Source of the DNA: Bacteroidales bacterium
GTDB lineage: Bacteria > Bacteroidota > Bacteroidia > Bacteroidales > F082
Assembly (NCBI GenBank): GCA_017428285.1
Contig: JAFRRE010000129.1
Coordinates: 10,124 to 74,123, forward strand
Length of the DNA: 64,000 nucleotides
Direction: 5' to 3'
This document shows positions 63,801 to 64,000 of this stretch, piece after piece; the first letter of the stretch is position 1, and every line of letters begins with the position of its first letter. A model generated the notes under the pieces. That model did not search any database. It was not told the origin of the DNA and worked only from the letters and a program-made list of their open reading frames with translations. A program made the position numbers and the translations under genes.

Positions 63801-63875
63801 CTCGCCACGGGCATCTACATCATCCGTTTGCAAAACAACCAGAACGCAGTTTCTGTAAAAGTAATAGTTAAGTAA
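57858..63875 (+). CDS. Large multidomain surface protein with T9SS sorting domain
   Basis: A 2005-aa protein with signal peptide KRNLTFLLTALLLLTGMNVWAQ. Modules in order: an N-terminal beta domain (about 25-170); a chitobiase/hexosaminidase-C-terminal-like domain (ATPTFNPEAGTYSEAVSVTISC, about 180-260); an OB-fold-like domain (ITIAEARALALNEYALVQGVV, about 270-455); and a beta domain (ITVTPTALSGFEYEF). Next is a roughly 170-aa module starting YVRISDLSQLIAGSYVVFAARFDEN, which recurs as YVRITDMSQLVDGNRIVFAARFDEN. Two further chitobiase-like domains and two cleaved-adhesin/anchor-J-like domains follow (IFNQDWEGEMNGWTF, IFNQDWEEDWHGWTE). A T9SS sorting domain closes it (YNITVYNILGQPMMMKQ to VSVKVIVK). 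Likely a surface adhesin or glycan-binding scaffold; no catalytic site recognised. Confidence 0.87.
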   Translation: MKRNLTFLLTALLLLTGMNVWAQSRTEITDVLNRELTGVTITSYTGWEGKTSNSDAVYAGNSAGGNESIQLRSNNSNSGIITTASGGTLTNVTVIWNSNTNDGRTLNVYGSHSAYTSPTELYNDETDGDLLGTIVKGESEELAISGSYEYLGLRSASGAMYLTEIDITWNTEGGTPQETVATPTFNPEAGTYSEAVSVTISCATEGATIYYTLDGSNPMEDGTVYTSAINITETTTVKAFAMKEGYLNSGVASATYTISEAPAPTLITIAEARALALNEYALVQGVVTFIDGRNVYIQDETAGIDLYLNNNTVPSAIALGDMVQAYGKRAAYNGLAELSGINGNDAEQFSILSSGNTLPLAVKTIAEILEGGADALQCTRVKVEGATIGAINTNGNTPLTQDGATINIYKVPALTGIEEGDMVDVISVIGYFNVPQLRVALANDVTLIETPSTSTITVTPTALSGFEYEFEAGGPSEIQYFTVSGDQLTNNVSVIPSEHFEVSTQVIEQFEPENPAMIYIPESGSFYDIQICVRLKAGLEAGTYNEQIAITSEEAGTVYVNVSGSVTGGAPTPPPTPIEGEYVRISDLSQLIAGSYVVFAARFDENATDYYAMTNASSGKPTGVLFSSTTNEGNEILPATITDEENSFYWIVGVTDNGYTFTNAAGEMIGYTSSTNFTTNGDNTEWAIELGSADAGAMVPNYSGFLVTNVNNDQRHFALNGNHNFGPYHSNNFSNNGYNFYLDLFVKAGGEPPVPPTPTVATPTFSPAAGTYTEAQSVSITCTTEGATIYYSTVSENGPWAPYSGAIQVEESMTIWAYAEKEGYNDSPVSEATYTFQLGMVTIFNQDWEGEMNGWTFVTVEGNKPWTVGQYQGNHYAYANGYNGGVNEQWCISPAFNINDYQNVILTFRNAKNYTGPDLELKYSTNYDGVDPTTASWWTFDFNISPGSYTWVESGDIPISIYPAYSTNCYIAFKYTSTENEAAAWEVDDIMLVGATSVPNLTVTPNSLSGFTHVVGEGPSESQYFTLSGVNIGPAPGGGSTGSIIIQSSENEFEVSLDNETFSWQVDIDGINGTLEPTPVYVRMNGPAVGQYTGTIEIYASSSDEATVSLSGTVTPQPVPGDDYVRITDMSQLVDGNRIVFAARFDENASDYYAMSNAASGKPEGVLFTSAFNGSDEILPSSILNEEDNFYWTVNVTADGYTFTNANGELIGYSSSTNFSPNGDNTAWSIEIGTSEETAMVPNYTGFVIGNVNNPNRAFALNGSHNFGPYHIQNMAGETYNFFLDIFMQGEGGPCTVAAPTFNPAGGTYYEGQVVAISCTTPDATVHYSLIPEPYNWMDYQGPITVNESMTIWAYAENGDCDPSPIVSAEYIIQDDLTIIFNQDWEEDWHGWTERCVYGDSLWRIASYQGNHYAYANGYNHPATEDWLISPAFDLDSYNNVVLTFLTAKNYTGDSLRVYFSNDYDGQDPTTATWQELECELSQGSWNWVESGEISLDEFSGSNCYIGFKYTCTDEEAAGWEVDDIMLTAGGGATPIPTLTATPNTINGLDYIFENGPSASQSYTLTGANLEGEGYITVTVSGEFEILNDDGNYSSSPFELHYSNGVIDNQPVTITVRLKGDLPIGPYPGNITHNGGGATATVSLSGTVRGDFEPNISAAMPLYIQGNNGSNNNRVPVAIQVTLLNLEPNTTYRYTNQLVDDNDGPETAGAGNVIYVNGDGFYRTTSPSLETEGNYGEFTTSANGSQIVWFMNEPTANARFTPGNHVYLRIRLNDGHNGTEVANTFTTDEYATVLNFGTENDEYSGSAFYVKSEEDPMSFAMLLSDATPFRPLYSTSVETTGVDFGSINQYADFYKEKVAGKDGWFGGILPNVNPNGVNRIVIWDLYSYTLNEYISVNGEWSPEANTVNPNAGLDAPIFIDLTDDGVEEGLATNVKVWSTDHEFVIENDDNAHYNITVYNILGQPMMMKQINAGSTERVSHSLATGIYIIRLQNNQNAVSVKVIVK

Positions 63876-63913
63876 TAATAGTTAGGTAAGTAATTTTCCC
63901 TTCGGGGAAACGA

Positions 63914-63945
63914 AAAGTCCGGGAGCCTGGCTCTCGGACTTTTTT
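63914..63945 (+). terminator. Intrinsic terminator after the 2005-aa protein
   Basis: AAGTCCGGGAGCC and GGCTCTCGGACTT form a 13-bp stem (one mismatch) with a tight loop, followed by TTTTT. It lies about 40 bp after the stop. Confidence 0.92.
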
Positions 63946-64000
63946 GTTATGGTAACGGTGCAACAAAAGATGAAGAAGGCATGTCATTCCTTTGGAATCT

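Overview
The window reads as chromosomal DNA from an uncultured-type, host- or gut-associated Bacteroidales (Bacteroidota). Supporting signs are several C10-family (streptopain-like) proteases, type IX secretion (T9SS) C-terminal sorting domains, a BspA-type leucine-rich-repeat protein, many lipoproteins with CC or TAC lipoboxes, a split transketolase, an rSAM/lipoprotein gene pair, and repeated Bacteroidota-type promoter boxes (TAnnTTTG). I see no rRNA, tRNA, CRISPR array, transposase or phage genes. The species cannot be named from sequence alone.

Layout. 1-3253: 5' part of a TamB/AsmA-like envelope gene on the minus strand, running off the left edge. 3280-4302: tsaD. 4345-14814: a three-gene minus-strand surface operon (beta-helix protein, 1315-aa repeat protein, 1812-aa C10 protease). 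14815-18450: two related YoeB-type toxin-antitoxin modules around a secreted endonuclease/exonuclease/phosphatase, then a thioredoxin-like DUF5106 protein. 18445-21106: an N-acetylhexosamine-kinase-like gene divergent from a GH109-type glycosidase lipoprotein. 21140-21623: a ParE-type toxin with a small upstream partner. 21630-27143: a GT2 glycosyltransferase fused to a degenerate phosphoglycosyltransferase, alkaline phosphatase, split transketolase, and a small basic protein. 27209-32282: a four-gene minus-strand cluster of pseudokinase-AAA+ fusion, WG-repeat membrane protein, small WG-like protein and DUF3298-type lipoprotein, behind a 574-bp structured leader. 32857-39813: two tandem C10 proteases. 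39938-45102: a minus-strand surface cluster (HTH regulator, lipoprotein, LRR protein, beta-barrel, S41 peptidase, Ig-like lipoprotein) closed by a strong terminator. 45730-51628: TPM-domain protein divergent from TPR protein, small-multidrug-export-type membrane protein, aroE and rlmD. 51625-55482: a six-gene minus-strand operon with twin rSAM-partner lipoproteins, a radical SAM enzyme, two further secreted proteins and aroK. 55669-57612: a C5 DNA methyltransferase fused in frame to a PmeII/TdeIII-type restriction endonuclease. 57858-63875: a 2005-aa multidomain T9SS surface protein with its own terminator.

Most of the coding capacity is cell-surface or secreted: proteases, adhesin-like repeat proteins, a glycosidase and lipoproteins, with housekeeping genes between (tsaD, aroE, aroK, rlmD, transketolase). 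This suits a bacterium degrading host or dietary protein and glycans.

The most notable points are: (a) the pseudokinase-AAA+/WG-repeat/DUF3298 cluster, whose function I cannot assign; (b) the radical-SAM operon with duplicated lipoprotein substrates and a third candidate substrate carrying two copies of KRGCYVWKN; (c) the single-chain restriction-modification protein; (d) two long imperfect hairpins, 30 kb apart, that share a GCC-hairpin-AGCATT-GGC core; and (e) several families of palindromic repeats that have inserted into reading frames or supply the stop codons of neighbouring genes.
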